DNA from: Nonomuraea typhae
GTDB taxonomy: Bacteria; Actinomycetota; Actinomycetes; Streptosporangiales; Streptosporangiaceae
Length of the DNA: 64,000 nt
Direction: 5' to 3'
Assembly (NCBI RefSeq): GCF_009760925.1
Contig: NZ_VRLV01000011.1
Span: 310,001-374,000 of the forward strand
Shown here one piece after another: positions 42,234 through 52,396 of this stretch (positions are counted from its first letter, which is position 1; each line of letters opens with the position of its first letter). The position numbers and the translations under genes were made by a program. Below the pieces are notes generated by a model that was not told the origin of the DNA, ran no database searches, and saw only the letters and a list, made by a program, of their open reading frames with translations.

Positions 42234-43388
42234 ATGAAGGTTATGACTGAGCGCATTGTGGGGATTGGCGCCGGGGCGAAAGAGCTGGCGACCGAGGACA
42301 TGATCCTCAACATCGGCCCCCAGCACCCCTCCACCCACGGCGTGCTCCGCCTGCGGCTCACCCTCGACGGCGAGCGCATCTCCAGCGCCGAGCCCATCAT
42401 CGGCTACATGCACCGCGGCGCCGAGAAGCTGTTCGAGGTCCGCGACTACCGGCAGATCATCATGCTGGCCAACCGGCACGACTGGCTGTCCGGCTTCGCC
42501 AACGAGCTCGGCGTCGTCCTAGCCGCCGAGCGCATGCTGGGCATGGAGGTGCCGGCCCGCGCCGTGTGGGCGCGCACGCTCCTGGCCGAGCTGAACCGGG
42601 TGCTCAACCACCTGATGTTCCTCGGCTCGTACCCGCTCGAGCTCGGCGCGATCACCCCGCTCTTCTACGCCTTCAACGAGCGCGAGCGCATCCAGGCCGT
42701 CATGGAGGAGATCTCCGGCGGCCGCATGCACTACATGTTCAACCGGGTCGGCGGGCTCAAGGAAGAACTGCCGTACGGCTGGCTGGACCGCGTGGCCGAG
42801 ACCGTGGCCGAGACCCGCAAGAAGGTGCCCGACATCGAGGACCTCATCCTGCACAACGAGATCTTCATGGCCCGCACCAAGGGCGTCGGCGTGCTCGACC
42901 GCGAGACGATCATGCAGTACGGCGTGAGCGGCCCCATAGCCCGAGCCTCCGGAGTCGACCTCGACCTGCGCCGCGACCAGCCGTACCTGGCCTACCCCGA
43001 GCTGCCGGTCAAGGTCGTCACGCGGACCGCCGGAGACTGCTACGCCCGCTTCGAAGTCCTGCTGGACCAGGTGAAGGTCGCCCTCGACCTGGCCGACGCC
43101 TGCGTCGACAAGCTGCGCTCCCTGCCGCCCGGCCCCATCAACCAGCGCCTGCCCAAGGTGCTGAAGGTGCCCGAGGGCCACGCCTACGCCTGGACCGAGA
43201 ACCCGCTCGGCATCAACGGGTACTACCTTGTCTCCAAGGGCGACAAGACGCCATGGCGGATGAAGCTGCGCTCCGCCTCTTACAGCAACATCCAGGTTCT
43301 TCGCGAGATGCTGCCCGGCCACCTGGTGGCCGACATGGTGGCGATTCTCGGGTCCATGTTCTTCGTTGTGGGTGACATCGACAAGTGA
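42234..43388 (+). CDS. Orphan NADH-quinone oxidoreductase subunit D-like protein
   Basis: 384 residues of the 49-kDa/NuoD family: NIGPQHPSTHGVLRL, IGYMHRGAEKLFE, ANRHDWLSGFANE (quinone-site region), HLMFLGSYPLELGA, RMHYMFNRVGGLKE and the C-terminal ENPLGINGYYLVS. It is encoded alone, without nuoABC or nuoE-N, so it is a second, free-standing copy as known from streptomycetes. Its function outside complex I is unknown. ATG 42234 follows GGTGGGAGC; a second ATG lies at 42243. It overlaps the acyltransferase gene by 4 bp (GTGA), so the two are co-translated. Confidence 0.87.
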   Translation: MKVMTERIVGIGAGAKELATEDMILNIGPQHPSTHGVLRLRLTLDGERISSAEPIIGYMHRGAEKLFEVRDYRQIIMLANRHDWLSGFANELGVVLAAERMLGMEVPARAVWARTLLAELNRVLNHLMFLGSYPLELGAITPLFYAFNERERIQAVMEEISGGRMHYMFNRVGGLKEELPYGWLDRVAETVAETRKKVPDIEDLILHNEIFMARTKGVGVLDRETIMQYGVSGPIARASGVDLDLRRDQPYLAYPELPVKVVTRTAGDCYARFEVLLDQVKVALDLADACVDKLRSLPPGPINQRLPKVLKVPEGHAYAWTENPLGINGYYLVSKGDKTPWRMKLRSASYSNIQVLREMLPGHLVADMVAILGSMFFVVGDIDK

Positions 43389-44476
43389 CGCGTGACAAGT
43401 ACGTCGACTGGCTCCGGGCGGTCAGTCTGATCGTGGTCGTGGTATGGCATTGGGCGTTCACCATCCTCGAATGGGGGCCCGACGGCCCCTCACCCACCAG
43501 CCCTCTCGGCTTCACCTCCGGTCTCTGGATCCTCACCTGGCTGCTGCAGGTGCTGCCGTTGTTCTTCTACGTGGGCGGGCACGTCCACCTGATGTCCTGG
43601 AACCGCGCCTGCGAGCGGGGCGTCGGCATCGGCGCCTTCGTCTGGCGCCGCATCCGCGCCCTGGCCCTGCCCGCGCTCGGGCTGTCGGCCGTGTGGATCG
43701 GCATCGGGGTCGTCGTCGCCACGGTCTTCGACGCGCCCTGGATGGGGCGGGTCGTGCTCCTGGTGCTCAGCCCGCTGTGGTTCCTCGGCGTGTACCTGGT
43801 GCTGATCGCCCTGCTGCCCGTCGCCCTGTGGATGCACCAGCGCTTCGACGTGCTCGCCCTCATCTGGCTGGGCGGCGCGGCCCTGGTCGTGGACGTCCTC
43901 CGCTTCCGCTACGACGTGGAGTGGATCGGCTGGCTCAACATGATCATCGTGTGGGGCCTGGCCCATCAGGCCGGATTCTTCTACGACCGCCTGGTCGCCC
44001 TGCCCCGGCGCTACGACGTCGGCGTCCTGTGGACGGGGCTGTTCATGCTGATCGGCCTGGTGTACTCCGGCATCTACCCGGGGTCCATGGTCGGGGTGCC
44101 CGGGGACAAGTGGTCCAACATGGCCCCGCCCACCTTCGTCATCGTGGCCCTCCTGATCTTCCAGATCGGGCTGGTCGAGGTACTGCGGCCCGCGATGGAA
44201 CGCGTGCTGGAGAAGCCCGGCTGGGCCCGGGTCAACGACACGATCAACCGGTTCGCGCTGCCGTTGTTCCTCTTCCACACCACCGGGATGGCCATCGCGC
44301 TCGGCCTGGCCTGGTGGCTGTTCGGCACCCTCGGAGGCAAGATCCCACCGGACCTCATCTGGTGGCTGGAGCGCCCCCTGGCCATCCTCGGGCCGCTGAT
44401 CTGCACGCTTCCGGTCATCTACCTCTTCGGCCGGCGCCGCCGTACACCCAAGGAGGAAACCCCCGTCACCACGTGA
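43385..44476 (+). CDS. Acyltransferase 3 family membrane protein
   Basis: 363 residues with about ten transmembrane helices. The start MTRDKYVDWLRAVSLIVVVVWHW carries the conserved catalytic-type His after the D-W-L-R motif, followed by FFYVGGHVHLMSW and a conserved RIRALALPALG loop. The family transfers acyl groups to sugars, lipids or exopolysaccharides at the membrane. GTG 43385 overlaps the nuoD stop by 4 bp. A functional connection with NuoD is not obvious. It is convergent with the DUF3180 gene, 4 bp apart. Confidence 0.87.
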   Translation: MTRDKYVDWLRAVSLIVVVVWHWAFTILEWGPDGPSPTSPLGFTSGLWILTWLLQVLPLFFYVGGHVHLMSWNRACERGVGIGAFVWRRIRALALPALGLSAVWIGIGVVVATVFDAPWMGRVVLLVLSPLWFLGVYLVLIALLPVALWMHQRFDVLALIWLGGAALVVDVLRFRYDVEWIGWLNMIIVWGLAHQAGFFYDRLVALPRRYDVGVLWTGLFMLIGLVYSGIYPGSMVGVPGDKWSNMAPPTFVIVALLIFQIGLVEVLRPAMERVLEKPGWARVNDTINRFALPLFLFHTTGMAIALGLAWWLFGTLGGKIPPDLIWWLERPLAILGPLICTLPVIYLFGRRRRTPKEETPVTT

Positions 44477-44480
44477 CCCG

Positions 44481-44942
44481 CTACTTGGGGGTCTGAGGGG
44501 GGTTGTCGGGGTCCTTCGGGATGCGGCAGGCGTGTTCCAGGAACAAGGCGGCGGCGATCAGCACGACGAAGGACAGGAACGAGCCCGTGGCGATGAAGAA
44601 CTCCGTCCGCGGCGTCGCCTTCGTCAGCATGGACATCGTGTGCAGCGCGAACCCCGCGAACACCCCCGCGAACAACGCGCCCGCGTACGACGAAGCCTTG
44701 GCCAGGGCGGCCAGACGGGCCACGGCCAGCGGTTCCACCGGCTTGGTGCCCTCCTTGCGGGCGATGCGGGCGCGGGTCATCCACCCGCTGTACGCCTCCC
44801 CGACGGCCAGGAGCAGGACCGTGGGGATCGCGGTCCACGGGACCGTGGGCAGGGTGGCGTAGAACTGGCGGACCAGGATCCAGGTGAGCAGCGCCACCAC
44901 GACGAGGACGCCCACCAGGACACCGGGTTTGGTGGGCTTCAA
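44481..44942 (-). CDS. DUF3180 family membrane protein
   Basis: 153 residues with four hydrophobic segments (VLVGVLVVVALLTWILV, WTAIPTVLLLAVGEAYSG, ASSYAGALFAGVFAGFAL, FIATGSFLSFVVLIAAALF). This family regularly follows folK in actinobacterial folate clusters, as here: its ATG overlaps the folK stop (ATGA). It is the last gene of the ftsH-folate operon. Role unknown. Confidence 0.88.
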   Translation of the reverse strand: MKPTKPGVLVGVLVVVALLTWILVRQFYATLPTVPWTAIPTVLLLAVGEAYSGWMTRARIARKEGTKPVEPLAVARLAALAKASSYAGALFAGVFAGFALHTMSMLTKATPRTEFFIATGSFLSFVVLIAAALFLEHACRIPKDPDNPPQTPK

Positions 44943-45442
44943 GCCGGCCCCTGCAGCTTCAGGTCGTCACGCAGCCAGACGCCGGCCCGGTCGAGACCGG
45001 CCAGCAGGTCGGCCACGCGGCCCCTGCCCGGGATCTCGCCGTCGGGGTCCACCTGCGACCACGGCACCAGGACGAAGGCCCGCTCGTGCGCCCGCGGGTG
45101 CGGCAGGGTCAGCTCCGGGTCATCGCTGACCACGTCCCCGACCACGAGCAGGTCGACGTCGAGGGTGCGTGCCCCCCATCGTTCCTCCCGGACCCGGCCG
45201 AAGGCGTTCTCGACGCTCTGCGCCCGGTCCAGCAGCATGCGCGGCTGCAGCTTGGTCTCGGCGACCACGACCGCGTTCAGGTACGGCTTCTGCCCGGCGG
45301 GCCCGCCCACCGGGTCGGTCTCGTACACCGGGGACGCCCCCACGAACTGCAGCCCCGGGGCGTCGAACAACGTGTCCACCGCCCCCTGCAACGTGTCGAA
45401 GCGCCGCCCCAGATTGCTGCCCAGCGCGAGGACCACCTTCAT
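44939..45442 (-). CDS. folK: 2-amino-4-hydroxy-6-hydroxymethyldihydropteridine diphosphokinase
   Basis: 167 residues. HPPK signatures LALGSNLGRRFDTLQGA, VYETDPVGGPAGQKPYLNAV and the catalytic WGARTLDVDLLV with its two Asp residues for Mg2+. It pyrophosphorylates hydroxymethyldihydropterin using ATP, the step before FolP. It overlaps folB upstream and DUF3180 downstream by 4 bp each. Confidence 0.95.
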   Translation of the reverse strand: MKVVLALGSNLGRRFDTLQGAVDTLFDAPGLQFVGASPVYETDPVGGPAGQKPYLNAVVVAETKLQPRMLLDRAQSVENAFGRVREERWGARTLDVDLLVVGDVVSDDPELTLPHPRAHERAFVLVPWSQVDPDGEIPGRGRVADLLAGLDRAGVWLRDDLKLQGPA

Positions 45443-45804
45443 AGACGGCTCCGCTCGATCGTCACGACCACGTCGTCGAAGGGCACCGGCACCGGCGCCG
45501 CCGGCTTGTGCACGCTGACCTCGACCCGGTCCACCAGGCCGTGGGCCAGGCAGACGTCCGCCAGCCGCTGGGCCAGCGTCTCGATCAGGTTAACCGGCTC
45601 GCCCTCGACGACCTTCACCAGCGCCTCGGCCAGCTCGCCGTAGTGCACCGTCCGGGTGAGGTCGTCCCCCGCCGCCGCGTGGACGGTCTCGAGGAACAGC
45701 GTCACATCGACCACGAACTCCTGGCCCAGCTCCCGCTCGGCGGCCAGCACACCGTGCCGGCCCCGGGCGCGCAGGCCCTTCAGCGTGATGCGGTCAGTGG
45801 TCAA
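45439..45804 (-). CDS. folB: Dihydroneopterin aldolase
   Basis: 121 residues, usual length. LKGLRARGRHGVLAAERELGQEFVVD contains the conserved pterin-pocket residues, then LTRTVHYGELAE and NLIETLAQRLADVCL with the pterin-anchoring Glu, and VEVSVHKPAAPV with the catalytic Lys. It cuts dihydroneopterin to hydroxymethyldihydropterin. The TTG at 45804 overlaps the NTF2-like gene by 11 bp, and its stop overlaps folK by 4 bp. Confidence 0.94.
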   Translation of the reverse strand: MTTDRITLKGLRARGRHGVLAAERELGQEFVVDVTLFLETVHAAAGDDLTRTVHYGELAEALVKVVEGEPVNLIETLAQRLADVCLAHGLVDRVEVSVHKPAAPVPVPFDDVVVTIERSRL

Positions 45805-46237
45805 GCTCGCCTTCTTCCTCGTCGTCGTCGCCCTGCAGCACCGGCGAACCGTGGTGCATCCACAGCCGCCAGCCCTGCGGGGTGCGGATGTAGACGTTGC
45901 TGGCCACGACCTTCCCGGCGGCGAAGCTGGCCTCGCCCTCCTCGCCCGCCGTGAGAATGTTCTCCACGCAGGTCAGCACCGCCACATCACCCAGCACCAC
46001 CGTGCTCACGTCGGTGAGCACGAACTGGATGTAGGTGGTGTTCGCCATGATCAACGCCCAGGAGCGCAGCACCTCCGAGCGCCCGCTCAGCAGCGACCAC
46101 CCCGGATGCACGCAGCTCACCTGCTCGCTGAGGGTGTCCTCGGCCCAGATCTCCGTCATCTTGTCGAGGTCGGCGTTCTCGATCGAGGTGTAGAACGCCT
46201 GGTTGACCGTCTCGATGGCCGCGGTGTCGACGCTCAT
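45794..46237 (-). CDS. Nuclear transport factor 2 (NTF2)-like protein
   Basis: 147 residues of the SnoaL/NTF2 fold: a pocket-forming helix IETVNQAFYTSIENADLDKM, DTLSEQVSCVHPGWSLLSG, then ASNVYIRTPQGWRLWMHHGSPV. Acidic C-terminal tail. A protein of this type between folP and folB is common in actinobacteria and may be linked to pterin chemistry, but no activity is proven. ATG 46237 overlaps the folP stop (ATGA). Confidence 0.85.
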   Translation of the reverse strand: MSVDTAAIETVNQAFYTSIENADLDKMTEIWAEDTLSEQVSCVHPGWSLLSGRSEVLRSWALIMANTTYIQFVLTDVSTVVLGDVAVLTCVENILTAGEEGEASFAAGKVVASNVYIRTPQGWRLWMHHGSPVLQGDDDEEEGELDH

Positions 46238-47079
46238 GCTCCGGCTCTCTTCCATGCGGCGGCCACGCGCACGGCGTCCGCGTTGGGCCCTACCTCGTGC
46301 ACCCGCACACACCATGCCCCCGCATGAGCGGCCAGCGCCGTCACGGCGAGCGTGGCGTCGTCAGAACCGCTGAACGGCCGCGGCCTCCCCTCGGCGTCAG
46401 CCAGCAACCTGCCGAGGAAGCGCTTGCGCGAAGCCCCGATCAGCAGCGGGTAGCCGAGCTCGGCCAACCGTCCGATCCCGGCCAGCACCGCCCAGTTGTG
46501 CTCGGCGTTCTTCGCGAACCCCAGCCCGGGATCGAGCACCACCTGCTCCGGCCGGACTCCCTCGGCCAGCACGTAGTCCACCCGCTTGGCCAGCTCCTCG
46601 CTCACCTCGGTGACCACGTCCTCGTAGAGGGCCCGCCGATCCATGTCGTGCGAGTGCCCCCGCCAGTGCATGACGACGTACGGCACCCCGGTCGCCGCCA
46701 CGACCTGCGGCATGTCCGGATCCGCCATCCCGCCGCTCACGTCGTTGACCAGCCGCGCCCCGGCCTCCACCGCCGCCCGCGCCACCTCGGCCCGCATCGT
46801 GTCCACGCTGACCGCGACACCCTCACCCGCCAGCGCCCGGATCACCGGGACCACCCTGGCCAGCTCCTCCTCCAGCGACACCCTGGCCGCCCCCGGGCGC
46901 GTGGACTCCCCGCCCACGTCGACGAGATCGGCCCCCTCGGCCACGAGCTCCAGCCCGCGCCGGATCGCCGTCCCCTCGTCGAACCACTGCCCGCCATCGG
47001 AAAAGGAATCGGGCGTGACATTGACGACACCCATGACGAGGCACCGATCCTCGGCAGGCAGTCCCGGCACCCTCATCAT
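46234..47079 (-). CDS. folP: Dihydropteroate synthase
   Basis: 281 residues. TIM-barrel signatures VMGVVNVTPDSFSDGGQ, DVGGESTRPGA, LVNDVSGG, LDPGLGFAKNAEHN and IGASRKRFLG. It joins p-aminobenzoate to the pterin pyrophosphate and is the sulfonamide target. I use ATG 47079; ATG 47076 is equally possible. Between folE and this gene lies a 266-bp gap holding a large inverted-repeat element, unlike the tight overlaps in the rest of the operon. Confidence 0.95.
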   Translation of the reverse strand: MMRVPGLPAEDRCLVMGVVNVTPDSFSDGGQWFDEGTAIRRGLELVAEGADLVDVGGESTRPGAARVSLEEELARVVPVIRALAGEGVAVSVDTMRAEVARAAVEAGARLVNDVSGGMADPDMPQVVAATGVPYVVMHWRGHSHDMDRRALYEDVVTEVSEELAKRVDYVLAEGVRPEQVVLDPGLGFAKNAEHNWAVLAGIGRLAELGYPLLIGASRKRFLGRLLADAEGRPRPFSGSDDATLAVTALAAHAGAWCVRVHEVGPNADAVRVAAAWKRAGA

Positions 47080-47109
47080 GCTCCCAAGCCTAGGCGTCTG
47101 CGCGCCCAT

Positions 47110-47337
47110 CTTTTACGGCGGGGCCAGCGTAACGCCATCCGCCGTCCCGCCTTTCCGGCCTCCGGGGAAACGCACCGCTACGGCGGGCACGGAGTTTTAC
47201 GGCGGGCAAGGCGGGCTCGCGTGCCCGGTAAAGCAGGCGCACGTAACGGCGGGTCAGCGGTGCGGCGGAGGAGCGTTTCCCTGGAGGGCCGGAAAGGGCG
47301 GGCGGCGGGTGGGGTTATCCGGGCTCCGCCGTAAAAG
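47110..47337. repeat. Inverted-repeat element (MITE-like) inside the folate operon
   Basis: The outer ends TTTTACGGCGG (from 47111) and CCGCCGTAAAA (to 47337) are exact reverse complements. Inward, a left block at ~47143-47172 (CCGCCTTTCCGGCC, then GGGGAAACGC) pairs with the right block at ~47273-47302 (GCGTTTCCC, then GGCCGGAAAGG). Arms of ~70 nt match at roughly 80%. The centre repeats ACGGCGGGC-like words. No coding sequence. It lies across the transcript between folE and folP. Confidence 0.8.
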
Positions 47338-47345
47338 CTGGAAAG

Positions 47346-47911
47346 TCAGCGGCAGAGAATCAGCGACATCGCCTCGGCGCGGGTTTTGTCGCTGGTGCGG
47401 AAGTCGCCGCGGACCGCGGAGGTCAGGGTCTTGGCGCCCGGCTTGCGCACCCCGCGCATCGTCATGCACAGGTGTTCCGCCTCGATCACCACGATGACGC
47501 CGCGTGGCTCCAGCACCCGCATCAGGGCGTCGGCGATCTGCGAGGTCATGCGCTCCTGGACCTGCGGGCGGCGGGCGTACACGTCCACCAGGCGAGCGAG
47601 CTTGGACAGACCCGTCACCTGGCCCTTGTCGTTGGGGATGTAGCCGACGTGCGCCACCCCGTGGAAGGGCACGAGGTGGTGTTCGCAGGTGGAGTACACC
47701 TCGATGTCGCGCACGAGCACCATCTCGTCGTGGTCTACGTCGAAGACCTTGGTGAGCACGTCCTCCGGCTCCTGGTGCAGGCCGGAGAACTGCTCGGCGT
47801 ACGCCCTGGCCACGCGGGCCGGGGTGTCGAGAAGGCCGTCGCGGTCGGGGTCCTCACCGATGGCGATGAGGATCTCCCGGACGGCCTTCTCGATCCGTGC
47901 TTGATCGATGT

Positions 47912-47915
<4 letters not shown>
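47346..47915 (-). CDS. folE: GTP cyclohydrolase I
   Basis: 189 residues. DTPARVARAYAEQFSGLHQ, the zinc site CEHH (Cys77, His79, His80), FHGVAHVGYIPN, GLSKLARLVDVYARRPQVQERMT and CLCMTMRG-type segment AEHLCMTMRGV with the third zinc cysteine. It converts GTP to dihydroneopterin triphosphate, the first folate step. GTG 47915 overlaps the ftsH stop codon (GTGA), so it is translated together with ftsH. Confidence 0.96.
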
Positions 47916-49906
<1,991 letters not shown>

Positions 49907-50152
49907 CCGATGCGGAACCCCTTGCGGGCCCGTCCCTTCCTGACCATGGCCTGGAACCCCGGGCAGAGCCCGGGGCCGCGGCATCCGACGCCGCGACTAC
50001 TGACTACCCGAAGGGGACACGCGGTCACCCTCCCGTCGTCAGAAGGTACACCGGACAGCGCGCGGTGGCATCGCCCGCTAGACCGGCCTTGCCCTACCAA
50101 CGTACGTCAGGTAGAGCGATGTTCCCGGCCCCTGCCGACAATGTCGGATTCG

Positions 50153-50704
50153 CTACTTGTAGACGTGCGGCGCCAACGTCCCGATGAACGGGAGGTTGCG
50201 GTACTTCTCCGAATAGTCCAGCCCGTAGCCGATCACGAATTCGTTGGGGATATCGAACCCGACATACCGCACATCGATCGGCACCTTGACGGCATCCGGC
50301 TTCCGCAGCGCGGTGCAGATCTCCAGCGAGGCGGGGTTGCGCGACTTCAGGTTCTCCAGCAGCCAGTGCAGGGTGAGCCCGGAGTCGATGATGTCCTCGA
50401 CGATCAGCACGTGGCGGCCCATGATGTCGTTGTCCAGGTCCTTCAGCACCCGGACCACACCGGAGGACTTGGTGCCCGCGCCGTACGACGAAACCGCCAT
50501 CCAGTCCATCTGCATCGGCGTGTGCAGGGCCCTGGCCAGGTCCGCCATCACCATGACCGCGCCCTTGAGCACGCCCACGAGCAGCAGTTCCTTGCCCGCG
50601 TAGTCGTCGTCGATCCGGCCGGCGAGCTCTTTGATCTTGGCCTGGAGCTCGTCCTCGGGAATGAGGACCTTCTCGAGGTCATTGCCCATGTCGGCTGCGT
50701 CCAC
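50153..50704 (-). CDS. hpt: Hypoxanthine phosphoribosyltransferase
   Basis: 183 residues. The PRPP-binding motif VLIVEDIIDSGLTL (99-112), the base-binding PFIGTL area near the C-terminus, and the flexible loop SSYGAGTKSSG. It salvages hypoxanthine and guanine to IMP and GMP. GTG 50704 has AAGGA 7 nt upstream. It follows tilS by 10 bp; the tilS-hpt-ftsH order is widely conserved. Confidence 0.95.
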   Translation of the reverse strand: MDAADMGNDLEKVLIPEDELQAKIKELAGRIDDDYAGKELLLVGVLKGAVMVMADLARALHTPMQMDWMAVSSYGAGTKSSGVVRVLKDLDNDIMGRHVLIVEDIIDSGLTLHWLLENLKSRNPASLEICTALRKPDAVKVPIDVRYVGFDIPNEFVIGYGLDYSEKYRNLPFIGTLAPHVYK

Positions 50705-50714
50705 CTGGGGTTCC

Positions 50715-51710
50715 TTACGGGATGGGGCTGATGGCGAGTATCAGCCTGCCATATCGCCGTATGGCGATCAGACCCCCGGGCAGGTCAACGCCCTTCTGCC
50801 CGTGCCAGGCGGTGATCAGCCGCTCCACGGCCAGCACGTGCGCGGCCGACAACGCCGAAGCCGGGGCTCCAGCTTCGAGCGCCGCCTTCTTGATCACACG
50901 CCTGCGCACCGCTCCCGGCAGCTCCTCAAGAGGCGGTACGGCCAGCGTGACGCGACCCGGAATATCGCTAAGAGCGCAATCCAGGAACGCCTTCTCCGCC
51001 CACGCCTGAAGCGCGTCCGCGTCCTCCCGCGCCAATCCGGCCGTCCGAGCCAGCGCCTGCGCCACCCCCGGCCCCAGCTCCCTCTCCAGCACCGGCAACA
51101 CCGCCCTCCGCACCCGCACCCGGGAAAACCGGTGATCCTCGTTGTGCGGATCGTCCCAAGGCGTCAGCCCCATGCGTTCACACGCGGCCACCGTGGTCTC
51201 CCGCCCCAGCCCCAGAAACGGCCGCCGGTAAATCCCCTGCACCGCCGCCATCCCCGACAACGACCGCAGCCCACTGCCCCGCGCCAGCCCGAGCAGCACC
51301 GTCTCGGCCTGATCGTCCCTGGTGTGCCCAAGCAGCACCACGGCCGCCCCCAGCCTGCCGGCCGCCCGCCCGAGCGCCTGGTACCGCGCCTCCCTGGCCG
51401 CCGCCTCCGGCCCACCCCGCCTGCCGACCTCAACGGTCAGCACCTCGGCCGGCTCCAGCCCCAGCGCCATCCCCGCCACCTGGCGCGCCCGCTCCGCCGA
51501 CCCCTCCTGCAACTGGTGATCCACGGTCACCAGCCCACCCCGCAACCCCATCCGCGGCGCCACGAACCCCAGAGCGGCGGCCAACGCCAGGGAGTCGGCG
51601 CCCCCACTGCAGGCCGCCAGAACCAGGTCGCCTCCGGCCAGGTCACCAAGCGCCTCTCGAACCGCCCGCCGTACGTCGGCGACCGCGGGATGTGGACCCA
51701 TGCCCGCCAT
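50715..51710 (-). CDS. tilS: tRNA(Ile)-lysidine synthase
   Basis: 331 residues. ATP-pyrophosphatase P-loop SGGADS (35-40), VDHQLQEGSAERAR, LLGHTRDDQAETVLLGLARGSG, WDDPHNEDHRFSRVRVR. It makes lysidine at the wobble base of the AUA-reading tRNA-Ile, so it is essential. The shorter C-terminal region is typical of actinobacterial enzymes. ATG 51710 or ATG 51701 could start it. A decayed copy of its HTRDD region lies 0.6 kb upstream (52222-52383). Confidence 0.94.
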   Translation of the reverse strand: MAGMGPHPAVADVRRAVREALGDLAGGDLVLAACSGGADSLALAAALGFVAPRMGLRGGLVTVDHQLQEGSAERARQVAGMALGLEPAEVLTVEVGRRGGPEAAAREARYQALGRAAGRLGAAVVLLGHTRDDQAETVLLGLARGSGLRSLSGMAAVQGIYRRPFLGLGRETTVAACERMGLTPWDDPHNEDHRFSRVRVRRAVLPVLERELGPGVAQALARTAGLAREDADALQAWAEKAFLDCALSDIPGRVTLAVPPLEELPGAVRRRVIKKAALEAGAPASALSAAHVLAVERLITAWHGQKGVDLPGGLIAIRRYGRLILAISPIP

Positions 51711-51737
51711 TCTCCCGGACCGGCCCGGATGAGGACC

Positions 51738-52214
51738 TCAGTCACGCCGCGACCCGATGGGCCACACCACGTGGACAGGTACGCCGCGCCGCCCGGCCTC
51801 TGCCACCACGTCGGCGGTGCCGGCGTATCCACGGGCGGCAAGGCCGTCCCAGACGGCGAGAAGGCCGTCGGCGCCGTCGAGCATGCGGGCGCTCGCGACC
51901 ATGTGGGACTCGGACGTGGACTCGATGTAGTCCAGTCGGTGGACCACGGCTGCCCGGCCGAGGAGTTCGTCGTATCTCGCACGGGAATCGCCGGGCAGGG
52001 CATCGCGATACCGCTGCGCAGGGATCACCGCTTCCAGGGCGCCGCCGAGATCCAAGACCGCTTGAGCGAAGATCTGGTCCGCGCCGTCGGCCAGGCACGA
52101 GAGCCCGACGAGAGGGGGCGCATGGGCTCTGAGCGTCTCGCGTATGGCCTCGTCAATGAGCGTCACAGTCCGAGGCGGCAGACCCCGATGCCCGGACACG
52201 GCGATTCGGGTCAT
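51738..52214 (-). CDS. SLOG-family nucleotide-binding protein
   Basis: 158 residues. The pattern MTRIAVSGHRGLP, GLSCLADGADQIFAQAVLDLGG, VIPAQRYRDALP, STSESHMVASARMLDGADGLLAVWDG and ARGYAGTADVVAEA matches the YspA/cpYpsA-like SLOG Rossmann group, which binds nucleotide ligands such as ADP-ribose derivatives or modified nucleotides. SLOG domains appear in many defence and stress systems, and the neighbouring DprA is itself a SLOG protein. ATG 52214 has AGGAGG 4 nt upstream. It lies between tilS and the phosphoribosyltransferase-like gene on the same strand, and its G+C looks lower than that of core neighbours. Confidence 0.82.
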   Translation of the reverse strand: MTRIAVSGHRGLPPRTVTLIDEAIRETLRAHAPPLVGLSCLADGADQIFAQAVLDLGGALEAVIPAQRYRDALPGDSRARYDELLGRAAVVHRLDYIESTSESHMVASARMLDGADGLLAVWDGLAARGYAGTADVVAEAGRRGVPVHVVWPIGSRRD

Positions 52215-52221
52215 GATCCTC

Positions 52222-52383
52222 CTACAACACCGGTGCCGACCCGCTCGTCGAAGGAGCGGCTTTGGCCGTAGCGATCTCCGTCATGGGCGAGCACTGCTGC
52301 TTGGCTTCAGCACGATCATCCCTCGTATGCCTGAGCAACACGACCGCCCCCAGCCGGCCTTCGACGGAGGCGCCACAGGCCAT
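52222..52383 (-). pseudogene. Decayed tilS fragment
   Basis: A 53-codon frame whose first half (about 52304-52350) reads GRLGAVVLLRHTRDDRAE, closely matching TilS GRLGAAVVLLGHTRDDQAE. The DNA similarity to tilS at ~51303-51362 is also clear. The rest is unrelated, and there is no P-loop. It is a remnant, probably left by an insertion or duplication at tilS, not a functional gene. Confidence 0.7.
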
Positions 52384-52396
52384 CAAGCAACGCGGC

